Shown piece by piece: positions 34,055-42,442 of a DNA stretch of 64,000 nt. Source of the stretch: an uncultured Prevotella sp. (lineage in GTDB: Bacteria > Bacteroidota > Bacteroidia > Bacteroidales > Bacteroidaceae). The first letter of the stretch is position 1; each line of letters begins with the position of its first letter. Both the position numbers and the translations under genes were made by a program. The stretch covers positions 1 to 64,000 of the forward strand of contig OMXE01000006.1 in NCBI GenBank assembly GCA_900314935.1. Reading direction: 5' to 3'. The notes under the pieces were generated by a model. That model saw only the letters and a list, made by a program, of their open reading frames with translations, was not told the DNA's origin and searched no databases.

Positions 34055-35098
34055 TTCTACCTCATCCTTACGACGACGGAAGAGTACGGCAGCAATTACA
34101 GGAGCACCCACAAGGGCTGTCACGCTGTTCACTGGTAATGCTCCTTCGAAACCTGGCATACGGGCAATGAAATTGCAGACGAGTGCCAAAGCAGCACCAC
34201 AGAGCGCCGTGGCAGGAAGCAGGAGACGATGGTCGGCTGTGCGGAAAACAGCACGGGCCAGATGGGGTACAGCCAAGCCAATGAACATGATAGGTCCGCA
34301 ATAGGCAGTGACAATAGCCACCAAGACACCCGAGCAGACAATCACCAGCATGCGGGCTCTACGGATATTCAGACCGAGATTGGCCGCATAGCGGTCGCCC
34401 AGCAATAACAGGTTCATGGGTTTGACCAACAGGAAGGCAAGCGGTAACAGGATGCACATCAGTACCACGAAGAGGATCATCTCGTTTCCAGAAACCCGTG
34501 AGAAAGAGCCTAATCCCCAGACAACAAACGACTTCACATCTTCTTCAGGACTAAGGAATTTCAGTACACCAATGATGGCATTAGCCAAGTAGCCAATCAT
34601 TACACCTATTATTAATAAGGTAACATTGCCCTTCACTTTCTGGGAAATCCATACGATAAGCATCATCACCGCCAAGGCTCCTACGATGGCAGCCACGGAT
34701 ATGGCTGCATCGCCCAGATAACCCAGACGACTCAGTGCTACACCACCAATCTTTCCAGAGAGCAGAACGACGAAAGCCACGCCCAAAGCAGAACCATTGG
34801 AAATTCCTAATACGGAAGGACCAGCCAATGGATTGCGAAAGACGGTCTGCATCTGAAGACCGCTCACTGCCAATCCTGCACCTGCTACGATGGCTGTCAG
34901 GACCTGAGGCAGACGATCTTTCCAGATGATGTTCTGCCAGATCTCCGAAATATCTCCCAACTCCTCTGATTGGAGGGGGGAGAGGAGGATCCTGCAGACC
35001 GCCTTGGCAGGGATATCGACAGAGCCGATGAGGAGGTTGACAATCATCAGCACCACGATGGCGGCGAAGAGGGTGAAGAACAATGTTACTTTCTTCAT
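34049..35098 (-). CDS. btuC: FecCD/BtuC-family ABC transporter permease
   Basis: A 349-residue inner-membrane permease with about ten hydrophobic segments. Marks of the family: DRLPQVLTAIVAGAGLAVSG, MQTVFRNPLAGPSVLGISNG, FVVWGLGSFSR, NLLLLGDRYAANLGLNI and CGPIMFIGLAVPHLAR. The family imports B12, haem or ferric siderophores; the position beside cobalamin genes favours a corrinoid. It overlaps the binding-protein gene by 4 bases (ATGA). No BtuD-type ATPase gene follows: the next gene is convergent cbiJD. Confidence 0.88.
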   Translation of the reverse strand: MKKVTLFFTLFAAIVVLMIVNLLIGSVDIPAKAVCRILLSPLQSEELGDISEIWQNIIWKDRLPQVLTAIVAGAGLAVSGLQMQTVFRNPLAGPSVLGISNGSALGVAFVVLLSGKIGGVALSRLGYLGDAAISVAAIVGALAVMMLIVWISQKVKGNVTLLIIGVMIGYLANAIIGVLKFLSPEEDVKSFVVWGLGSFSRVSGNEMILFVVLMCILLPLAFLLVKPMNLLLLGDRYAANLGLNIRRARMLVIVCSGVLVAIVTAYCGPIMFIGLAVPHLARAVFRTADHRLLLPATALCGAALALVCNFIARMPGFEGALPVNSVTALVGAPVIAAVLFRRRKDEVEE

Positions 35099-36225
35099 TT
35101 ATTCAATAATCTGTAGTATGTTGGCTTGTAATCAGGTTCTACCAGTTCGGGATGGAAGATGGCTACGAAGTCCTTTAACAGCACATCTGGCTGCACAGGC
35201 GAAATCTCGTAATAGGGAGTCTCTTTCATGTTGCAGTAGATTACCTTCTTCTCTTTGAAAGCCTTGAACAGTTCGTTACGAGGCTCCGAAGCTTTCAGTG
35301 CTTCATAGCAGAACTCACCAGGGTAACTGTTCAGGATGCGCCAGTAGTCGGCATTTGCTGCCAAGGCGTACATCTTCTCAAACTCCAGGTTCTCGCCACT
35401 GGTTTCCTCATCGTCAATCACATAGTCAGCCCCTGCATCACGGAAGATCTGCGCCAGATAATTCTTTCCGCCCACAGCGTGCCAGTTGCCGTAGTGCATC
35501 TCACCACTAAACACCGTGGGACGTTGACTTACGTTCTGTGCCTTTTCCTTCAGTTCGTTGTAACGACGCTCGATACCAGCAAAGATCTCGTTAGCTTCTT
35601 TTTCCTTGCCTATGAACATACCCACGAACTTGATCCATTCGGCCTGACCAAGTGGATGCAGTTCCTGATAACCTAAATGGGGAACAAGTGTGATACCCGT
35701 ACTTGTGATGGCATCGTAGCCACCGCGTTTGGAGGGCGAAACGAAGATTACATCGGGATTAGCCGCCAGCACCATCTCTGTATCGAAGTTGCCTTCCATG
35801 CCAATCTTCACGATACGCCCGTCTTTTACGCGTTTCAGGATATCCTTGTTGAACATGTTCTTCGTACCCGTCAGTCCTTTTACCACATCGTGCGCATCCA
35901 GAATGGTGAAGTTCGACAATTGTAAGGAAGTCATACAAATAGTGCTCTTAATAGGCACCTGCACTTTGGTATACCCCTCAGGCACCTCAGCATCATCTGT
36001 TGTGACCAATGCGAAATGGTAGTCCTTACCCACATCTACCAGTCGTACACCCTCGCACTCCTTCACTACATAGCCAGTAGCATACTTAGGACTGGCGATG
36101 GAATCTTGGGCAGAATCACTGTTGTCTTTTGCCTTATCTACATTACCGCATGAGAAGTTGGCGAAAATGGCCAGACATACCATGCAAATGACAATCACTT
36201 TCTTCATTATCGATTTGTCTTTCAT
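35095..36225 (-). CDS. btuF: ABC transporter substrate-binding lipoprotein, BtuF-like
   Basis: A lipoprotein of about 376 residues: signal MKKVIVICMVCLAIFANFSC, lipidated Cys, then GNVDKAKDNSD. The body is a class III periplasmic binding protein (TSLQLSNFTILDAHD, LAANPDVIFVSPSKRGGYD, VPHLGYQELHPLGQAEWIKF, GNWHAVGGKNYLAQIFRDAG). These are typical for B12 and iron-chelate binders. Cobalamin genes on one side and BtuC on the other favour corrinoids. Starts at 36225 and 36207 both fit; 36225 is taken. A TATCTTTG octamer lies 22 bases upstream (36247-36254), so the leader may be very short or transcription starts elsewhere. Confidence 0.82.
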   Translation of the reverse strand: MKDKSIMKKVIVICMVCLAIFANFSCGNVDKAKDNSDSAQDSIASPKYATGYVVKECEGVRLVDVGKDYHFALVTTDDAEVPEGYTKVQVPIKSTICMTSLQLSNFTILDAHDVVKGLTGTKNMFNKDILKRVKDGRIVKIGMEGNFDTEMVLAANPDVIFVSPSKRGGYDAITSTGITLVPHLGYQELHPLGQAEWIKFVGMFIGKEKEANEIFAGIERRYNELKEKAQNVSQRPTVFSGEMHYGNWHAVGGKNYLAQIFRDAGADYVIDDEETSGENLEFEKMYALAANADYWRILNSYPGEFCYEALKASEPRNELFKAFKEKKVIYCNMKETPYYEISPVQPDVLLKDFVAIFHPELVEPDYKPTYYRLLNK

Positions 36226-36246
36226 CGGTTCTCTGCTTTTTACTTG

Positions 36247-36254
36247 CAAAGATA
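36247..36254 (-). promoter_or_regulatory. Candidate -7 element of btuF-btuC
   Basis: TATCTTTG on the minus strand, 22 bases before the start at 36225. No TTTG at the right distance was found. Confidence 0.45.
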
Positions 36255-36298
36255 CGAAAAAATGTTCTTGTTTCCTTCTCTCTTAATCATATTTTTAA

Positions 36299-36322
36299 TA
36301 TCTTTGCGGATAAATCCGCGAA
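36299..36322 (+). promoter_or_regulatory. Candidate -7 element and adjoining inverted repeat before the phosphatases
   Basis: TATCTTTG (36299-36306) is joined to GCGGAT-AA-ATCCGC (36306-36319), so an inverted repeat would lie over the transcription start. It may be an operator. No clear -33 element was found. Confidence 0.45.
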
Positions 36323-36351
36323 ATAGCATTCAACTAATAATATAATCAAAA

Positions 36352-37680
36352 ATGGTATTGATGAAACGAACGATGATCAGTTGCCTTATTGGGTCGTGTC
36401 TCATGATACCCGTACAGGCACAGACTTCCAGGTCTGAATTGCTGTCACACATTGAATTGGCGAGTGGTAACTATTGTAATTATCCAAATCCGACAGGTCA
36501 TGTAACACCTGCTCCAGCAGGTTATGAACCCTTCTATGTCAGTCATTACGGCAGACATGGTGCTCGTTATATGACTGATGATGATGCGTACAAGTATGTC
36601 TTGGGAAAGATGGACACGGCGCAGGTTCGTGGCTGGCTGACGGAGAAGGGAAAGGAAGTGTATGAACGACTGAAGGTGGCTGCTGCAGATGCGTATCATC
36701 GTGATGGCGACCTTACCCGGTTAGGGGGTAGGCAACATCGGGCTATTGCCCACAGACTGTGTGTGAACTATCCGTCACTGATGATGCAGCCCATTACCGT
36801 GAAGGCCAATTCGTCAACTGTAAGACGCTGCATGCTCAGCATGGCCAATTTCTGTCAGGAACTGGTTATCATGAATCCTTCGCTCACCATCAGCATGGAC
36901 GCCAGTGAGCATGATATGTACTACCTGATTCCTAACGACAGTATAGAGATTCCCAAATCAGAAACCGATGGTGAACTTTACGATAAGTTAGATAAGTTCC
37001 GTCATGAGAAGCTGAACGGCAGACATCAGATTGAACTGCTGTTCAACGACACGAAGGCCGCCAGTACTTTCATCGATGGTTACCAGTTTGCGGATGCGCT
37101 GTGGAATATCACTTCCGACATGTTGTGCTTGCCAGAACTGGGGTTATCGTTCAATGATTTGTTCACAGAAGATGAACTGATTGACGGATTCCGTGTATAT
37201 AATGCCAGCTGGTGCCTGTGGGAAGGTCTGATGCCCGGTTCACGGCATAACTACTACGCCATCTATCCCTTGCTGAAGAACTTCCTGGATGAGGCCGACC
37301 TGATGATAGCATCGGGTAAGAAGGGCGTTCGACTGCGTTTCGGTCACGACAGCGTGGTATTGCCGTTCTCGTTTATTCTGGGTGTTCAGGAAGCCATGGG
37401 TGGCACCGATGATATGGAAGATCTGCATAACCATTTCTCCATCTTCCGACTGATACCTATGGCAGGTAATGTGCAGCTTGTCTTCTTCCGTAAACAAGGA
37501 TCGGATGATATTCTCGTGAAGTTCCTGATGAACGAGAACGAGACATCTGTTCCAATCACAACCGACTGCTATCCTTTCTACCATTGGAAGGATGTGAGGA
37601 CTTATTATCGTAATATGCTTGAAGAAGCAAACATTACTTATAAAACAAAAATCGAAAAAGATGAAGATGACGATGATTAA
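36352..37680 (+). CDS. Secreted histidine-type phosphatase, MINPP/phytase-like (1)
   Basis: A 442-residue protein with a signal peptide (MKRTMISCLIGSCLMIPVQAQ; ATG at 36352 or 36361). It belongs to branch 2 of the histidine phosphatases: catalytic SHYGRHGARYM (about 64-74), GDLTRLGGRQHRAIAHRL, the substrate arginine region STVRRCMLSMANF and RFGHDSVVLPF, which carries the proton donor HD pair. The bacterial relatives include inositol polyphosphate phosphatases (phytases) of gut Bacteroidetes, so release of phosphate from phytate in the periplasm or at the surface is a fair guess. It overlaps a tandem paralogue by about 20 bases. Confidence 0.8.
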   Translation: MVLMKRTMISCLIGSCLMIPVQAQTSRSELLSHIELASGNYCNYPNPTGHVTPAPAGYEPFYVSHYGRHGARYMTDDDAYKYVLGKMDTAQVRGWLTEKGKEVYERLKVAAADAYHRDGDLTRLGGRQHRAIAHRLCVNYPSLMMQPITVKANSSTVRRCMLSMANFCQELVIMNPSLTISMDASEHDMYYLIPNDSIEIPKSETDGELYDKLDKFRHEKLNGRHQIELLFNDTKAASTFIDGYQFADALWNITSDMLCLPELGLSFNDLFTEDELIDGFRVYNASWCLWEGLMPGSRHNYYAIYPLLKNFLDEADLMIASGKKGVRLRFGHDSVVLPFSFILGVQEAMGGTDDMEDLHNHFSIFRLIPMAGNVQLVFFRKQGSDDILVKFLMNENETSVPITTDCYPFYHWKDVRTYYRNMLEEANITYKTKIEKDEDDDD

Positions 37681-38959
37681 CAGAATAGGCAGGTGTGTAC
37701 TATGTTTGGCATTGTCAATTACCAATTGTCAATGGTCAATGATTCATGCCCAGACCACCAAGAAGGAGATGTTCAAGGATATCTACCGCACAGGTTCGAA
37801 CTACTTTGCTTATCCCGGTCCTACAGCCAAGAAACTGACGAAGGCTCCTGCTGGTTATGTTCCTTTCTATATCAGTCATTATGGCCGACATGGTTCGCGC
37901 TATATGTCGAACAACGAGTATTATGTTACAGCTATCAACAAACTCGACAGCGCCCAGCAGTTTGGTATCCTGACAGCAGAAGGCAAGGAAGTGCTGGAAA
38001 AGTTACGGATAGGCTATGCCGATGCGTGGCATCGCGATGGTGATCTGTCGAAGCTTGGAGCACAGCAGCACCGTGAGATTGCTCACCGAATGTATGATCG
38101 TTACCCTGAACTCCTCTCACAGCCACTGACGATCGATGCTAAGTCGTCTACCTCCCGTCGTTGCATGCTGAGCATGTTCAACTTCTGTCAGGAGCTGCAG
38201 AGACAGAACCCACAGCTTTCAATCAAGATGAATGCAAGTAAGCACGACATGAAATATGTGGTAGAGGATCTGAGTATTAAACCCACTGAAACCGCTGAGA
38301 GTAGTCTCTATGAACAGCAGCGTGCTGTCATCTTTGAAGGAGCACATGACAGTCGTAGGTTGATGAAAGCACTGTTTACAGACCCATCTAAGGCTGCAGC
38401 GTTTGTCAATGGAAGGGATCTGATGGAGGCGTTGTATAATGTGGCTGAGGATCTGCAGAACGTGCCCGAGCTGGGAATTTCGCTGATAGAGGTGTTCACC
38501 AAGGACGAGCTGTTCAATATGTGGAAAGGCTATAACGCAGGGTGGCTGTTGAATACAGGTCTTGTGCCTGGCAGCACACCTTATTATACACAACAGCAGG
38601 AGGTGCTGGATAGTATTGTCAGCACAGCAGAACAGGTGATCCGCAAGGGCGAACCTACGGTCACATTACGCTTCAGTCATGACAGTTCCGTACTGCCGCT
38701 GGCCTACCTTCTCGGTCTGAAGGAGGCGAGGGGAGGGAAGGCCAACATCCCCAATCTGTATAAGTATATCTCCATCGACAAGATTATCCCCATGGCTGCG
38801 AATATACAGATTGTGTTCTACCGGAAGACGAATTCTGATGATATCCTGGTGAAGTTCTTCCTAAACGAGAACGAGACGACGGTTCCTGCAGTAAAGACCG
38901 ATTGTGCTCCGTATTATCATTGGAAAGATGTGAAGAGATTTCTGGCTACGCCAAATTGA
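37661..38959 (+). CDS. Secreted histidine-type phosphatase, MINPP/phytase-like (2)
   Basis: A paralogue of the gene before it, about 432 residues: SHYGRHGSRYM, GDLSKLGAQQHREIAHRM, STSRRCMLSMFNF and RFSHDSSVLPL match part by part. Three in-frame ATG codons (37661, 37667, 37673) overlap the end of gene 1, which gives coupling; an upstream TTG frame is a shadow. The signal peptide CVLCLALSITNCQWSMIHAQ is unusual: its second half (LSITNCQWSMI) is encoded by a family-B repeat (37708-37745), so the hydrophobic stretch is interrupted. This could weaken export. Same reaction as gene 1 is likely; different substrate preference is possible. Confidence 0.78.
   Translation: MKMTMINRIGRCVLCLALSITNCQWSMIHAQTTKKEMFKDIYRTGSNYFAYPGPTAKKLTKAPAGYVPFYISHYGRHGSRYMSNNEYYVTAINKLDSAQQFGILTAEGKEVLEKLRIGYADAWHRDGDLSKLGAQQHREIAHRMYDRYPELLSQPLTIDAKSSTSRRCMLSMFNFCQELQRQNPQLSIKMNASKHDMKYVVEDLSIKPTETAESSLYEQQRAVIFEGAHDSRRLMKALFTDPSKAAAFVNGRDLMEALYNVAEDLQNVPELGISLIEVFTKDELFNMWKGYNAGWLLNTGLVPGSTPYYTQQQEVLDSIVSTAEQVIRKGEPTVTLRFSHDSSVLPLAYLLGLKEARGGKANIPNLYKYISIDKIIPMAANIQIVFYRKTNSDDILVKFFLNENETTVPAVKTDCAPYYHWKDVKRFLATPN
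37708..37745. repeat. Family-B repeat inside a signal peptide
   Basis: GTCAATTACCAATTGTCAAT-type units, encoding LSITNCQWSMI within the signal peptide of the second phosphatase. Confidence 0.75.
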
Positions 38960-38996
38960 AAATTATTAGGGTTGTGACTATAATAAAATATGATAT

Positions 38997-39827
38997 ATGA
39001 AAATTGGAATTGATTTAGGAGGAACGAATATGCGAGTGGGACTCACAGATGGAGCCACACTCGTGAACAGTGTGATTGAACCCTGTCCGGCAAAAGAGAC
39101 AGAGGAGGTGGTGCTGAACCAGTTGAAAAGGCAGATTGCCCAGCTGATGAGTGCAGACGTAACAGGAATTGGCATTGGTGTGCCATCAGTGGTTGACAGC
39201 GTTCGTGGAATCGTCTATAATGTGGCCAACATCCCTTCGTGGAAAGAGGTTCATCTCAAGGAGCAATTGGAAAAGGAGTTCGGTATTCCTGTGGCAGTGA
39301 ACAACGATGCGAACTGCTTCGCCTTAGGTGTCTGGAAATACGGTGAAGGAAAGGGAACACGCGACATGGTAGGACTGATGATGGGCACGGGCATTGGTTC
39401 CGGTATCATCATCAACGGTCAGCTGTATAATGGCGTGAACACCGGGGCAGGCGAAATCGGATCGCTGTCCTTCAAAGATGCCGACTACGAGTTCTATTGC
39501 AGTAGTAGGTTCTTCAGTCATCTGCACGGTGACACAGGAGCGAACTTCGGCAAGCGTGCTCAAGCTGGCGATGCGGAGGCCATAGCCGTATGGAATGAGT
39601 TCGGACAGAACGTGGGCGAGCTGATCAAGGCAGTCCTCTTTACCTATGCTCCCGAGGCTATCATCATCGGTGGTGGTATAGCCAGCGCCTTCCGGTTGTT
39701 CGAAGCACCCATGCGTGCCTCGTTGGAATCATTCCCGTATCCCGCTAATGTGGCTGCTACTCGCATTATGCCATCCACACTGCCCAATGCGGCTATTCTG
39801 GGCGCAGGTGCCTTAAATGAGAATTGA
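38997..39827 (+). CDS. ROK-family sugar kinase
   Basis: A 276-residue cytoplasmic kinase. The phosphate-binding loop is GIDLGGTNMRVG, VNNDANCFALG carries the catalytic Asp, and MMGTGIGSGIIINGQL and IIIGGGIASA are ATP-site segments. In the ROK signature the zinc cysteine cluster (CxCGxxGC) is missing: GAGEIGSLSFKDADYEFYC is found in its place, as in some zinc-free glucokinase-like members. The likely substrate is glucose, N-acetylglucosamine or glucosamine. The neighbouring exo-glucosaminidase-like GH2 gene, 26 bases downstream, makes an amino sugar attractive, but this is inference. Confidence 0.85.
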   Translation: MKIGIDLGGTNMRVGLTDGATLVNSVIEPCPAKETEEVVLNQLKRQIAQLMSADVTGIGIGVPSVVDSVRGIVYNVANIPSWKEVHLKEQLEKEFGIPVAVNNDANCFALGVWKYGEGKGTRDMVGLMMGTGIGSGIIINGQLYNGVNTGAGEIGSLSFKDADYEFYCSSRFFSHLHGDTGANFGKRAQAGDAEAIAVWNEFGQNVGELIKAVLFTYAPEAIIIGGGIASAFRLFEAPMRASLESFPYPANVAATRIMPSTLPNAAILGAGALNEN

Positions 39828-39853
39828 AAATTGAAAATTGAGAATTGACAATT
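39826..39853. repeat. Family-B repeat between the kinase and the GH2 gene
   Basis: Four units of the AATTGAAA/AATTGAGA type fill the whole gap from the kinase stop to the GH2 ATG. Confidence 0.75.
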
Positions 39854-42391
39854 ATGAATTTTAGAAATATGATGGCCGGACTGATGCTCGTTGGGGCATT
39901 GACGGCATGTACAGAGAAAGCTGCACAAGACATGGAATGGCAGGTGCAATCATCGGATAAGGTGAATATGACGGGCGATATACTGTCGACACCTGAAGCC
40001 AAAACCAAGGGATGGATACCAGCTCAGGTTCCATCAACGCTGATGGGTGTTCTGACAGCCAATGGCATCGAACCAGAGGCGATGACTGCTGAGGATTATG
40101 CCAAGATCGACAAGAAGCAGTTCGAGAAGAGTTGGTGGTATCGTACCACGTTTCATCTGCCTGCATTGCAAGAAGGTGAACACGTGTTGTTAGACTTTGA
40201 TGGCATTTGCTACCGCGCCAATGTGTGGCTCAACGGTCAGCAGATAGCCAACAGTCAGGAGATGGCAGGCTCATTCCGTCAGTTTGAGTATGATGTAACC
40301 AAACAGATTACTAATGATAATGTGCTCGCCGTAGAGGTGTTCCGCGCTCAACCAGGAGAGCCGAACATTGGTTTTGCCGACTGGAATCCTCGTCCTGCCG
40401 ACGAGAGTATGGGTATCTATCGTGAGGTGAGAGTAAAAACCTGTGGCAATGTGGCCGTATCGCATTCAGCCGTCCGTTCAAGGGTGAACACCGAGACGCT
40501 GAAAGAGGCATGGCTTACCGTGGCTACCGAACTGAAGAATCTTTCGGATCAGTCGGTTGAAGGTGTTTTACAAGGCACAGCTGACGGGCATTCGTTCAGT
40601 TGTCCTGTAACCCTTGCTCCTGGCGAGGATCGTCTTTTTGCCTTACCCGAAGAGATTCATATAGACAATCCCCGTCTATGGTGGTGCCACAACATGGGTA
40701 AGCCTGAACTCTGCGACCTGCATGTGGAGTTTGTGGAAAACAATAAGGTCTCGGATAGTGAGGACGTGCGTTTTGGTATTCGTGAGATTCGCAGCTACAT
40801 GACCGACGAAGGTTATCGTGCCTTTACCCTAAATGGTAGGAAGGTGCTGCTTCGTGGTGCTGGTTGGACGGATGATATCTATCTGCGTGATACCCCTGCT
40901 ACCAACCGACTGCAGTTGGAGTATGTTCGTGATATGAATATGAACACCGTACGACTGGAGGGCTTCTGGGGAACCTCGCAGAACTTGTACGACCTCTGTG
41001 ATGAACTCGGACTGTTCATCCTTGTGGGGTGGAGCTGTCATTGGGAGTGGGAGGATTATCTGGGCTCTCCCTGTGATGAGCGCTATGGCGGTATCACCAG
41101 TGAGGAGAATATCGAGCTGATTGGTCAGTCGTTCGAAGACCAGGTGATGTGGCTTCGTTATCATCCTTCCATCATCGGATGGTTTGTGGGTAGTGACATG
41201 CTTCCCAAACCTGAATTGGAAATGCGCTATCAGCAGTTCCTCAGTAAGAATGATGACCGCGACTACCTGATCTCTGCCAAAGAGATGAAGAGTACGATAT
41301 CAGGATTATCGGGTACGAAGATGGCAGGACCGTATGAATATGTAGGACCAGCCTACTGGTATCTGCCAGATGCACCTGGTGGTGCCTTTGGTTTCAATAC
41401 AGAAACGGGTATTGGTGCGCAACTGCCTGTAAAGGAGTCGTTGGTGAAGATGCTGGGTAACAACTTGTTCCCCATCGACAACCGTTGGGATATCCTTTGT
41501 ACAGCCTCGGGTGCTGATATGAACTCGCTGAAGCAACTCAATGAGGTGATCCACAACCGCTTTGGTGACGCAAAGGATATTGACGAGTACCTGTATCGCG
41601 CAGATATGCTGAATTACGAGAGTACGAAGGCGATGTTTGAGTCGTTCCGTGCCAGGATGCCTCATACCACAGGTATCATCCAGTGGATGCTGAATGGTGC
41701 ACGACCGGGAATCTATTGGCAGCTGTATGATTACTACAAACAGCCCAATGCAGCCTATTATGGCGTGAAGAAGGGGAATGCGCCTGTACAGTTGATCTAC
41801 GACTATCACCAGAAGGCGGTATATGCAGTGAATGAGACACTTGAACCCGTTTCGTTCAAGTCATCCATGCAACTGATCAAGAATGGAGGAACCGAAAAGA
41901 AGGAGCAGGAGGTAAAGGTTGATCCTGCCACTTCCGTCAAGGTGTTTGACATTAATATGGAAGATGATCCTGCGGCTTTCCTCTTCCTTCAGTGCTTAGA
42001 TGCTGACGGGAAGTCATTCGAATCGAACGAGTATTTCCTGATTACAGGTGATGATACTTATAACTGGGGTGCTACCACTTGGGTACATACGCCCATCACC
42101 CAGTATGCATCCTATAAGATACTCGACGAGATGACTGTCAGAACTTGTGAGGTGTCGGATATCGGCAAGGATCTCTCATCGGAGCCTTTGTATGAGGTAA
42201 AGGTCAGCAATCCTTCCGACAAGGTGGCCTTCATGATCCGTCTTACCGCCAAGGACGCAAAAGGTAATCTGATTTGTCCAGCCTATTGGTCAGACAACTA
42301 CCTGACACTGGCTCCTGGAGAATCGCGAAACATTACTTGTAGGATGCCTTCCTTAGCGAAGGATGCAAAGGTAACGATTCAGGCAGAATAA
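39854..42391 (+). CDS. GH2 lipoprotein, exo-beta-D-glucosaminidase-like
   Basis: An 845-residue lipoprotein (lipobox GALTAC, Cys19) with a GH2 layout: N-terminal sugar-binding-like domain (SWWYRTTF, ANVWLNGQ), immunoglobulin-like domain, TIM barrel and C-terminal beta domains. In the barrel the acid/base site reads WFVGSDM with Asp448, not the NE of beta-galactosidases, and the nucleophile is Glu518 in FNTETGIG. This Asp/Glu pairing is known from the exo-chitosanase CsxA group, so exo-beta-glucosaminidase is the best guess; a mannosidase of the same GH2 subgroup is the alternative. The ATG at 39854 lies directly after a repeat. A bidirectional terminator follows. Confidence 0.83.
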   Translation: MNFRNMMAGLMLVGALTACTEKAAQDMEWQVQSSDKVNMTGDILSTPEAKTKGWIPAQVPSTLMGVLTANGIEPEAMTAEDYAKIDKKQFEKSWWYRTTFHLPALQEGEHVLLDFDGICYRANVWLNGQQIANSQEMAGSFRQFEYDVTKQITNDNVLAVEVFRAQPGEPNIGFADWNPRPADESMGIYREVRVKTCGNVAVSHSAVRSRVNTETLKEAWLTVATELKNLSDQSVEGVLQGTADGHSFSCPVTLAPGEDRLFALPEEIHIDNPRLWWCHNMGKPELCDLHVEFVENNKVSDSEDVRFGIREIRSYMTDEGYRAFTLNGRKVLLRGAGWTDDIYLRDTPATNRLQLEYVRDMNMNTVRLEGFWGTSQNLYDLCDELGLFILVGWSCHWEWEDYLGSPCDERYGGITSEENIELIGQSFEDQVMWLRYHPSIIGWFVGSDMLPKPELEMRYQQFLSKNDDRDYLISAKEMKSTISGLSGTKMAGPYEYVGPAYWYLPDAPGGAFGFNTETGIGAQLPVKESLVKMLGNNLFPIDNRWDILCTASGADMNSLKQLNEVIHNRFGDAKDIDEYLYRADMLNYESTKAMFESFRARMPHTTGIIQWMLNGARPGIYWQLYDYYKQPNAAYYGVKKGNAPVQLIYDYHQKAVYAVNETLEPVSFKSSMQLIKNGGTEKKEQEVKVDPATSVKVFDINMEDDPAAFLFLQCLDADGKSFESNEYFLITGDDTYNWGATTWVHTPITQYASYKILDEMTVRTCEVSDIGKDLSSEPLYEVKVSNPSDKVAFMIRLTAKDAKGNLICPAYWSDNYLTLAPGESRNITCRMPSLAKDAKVTIQAE

Positions 42392-42393
42392 AC

Positions 42394-42425
42394 AAAAAGG
42401 GAAGTGAACAATCACTTCCCTTTTT
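42394..42425. terminator. Bidirectional terminator between GH2 gene and arabinose operon
   Basis: AAAAAGGGAAGTGA and TCACTTCCCTTTTT form a perfect 14-bp stem with an ACAA loop and give a T tract on both strands. It serves the two convergent transcripts. Confidence 0.9.
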
Positions 42426-42442
42426 CTATGTCGCTTCAGCGA

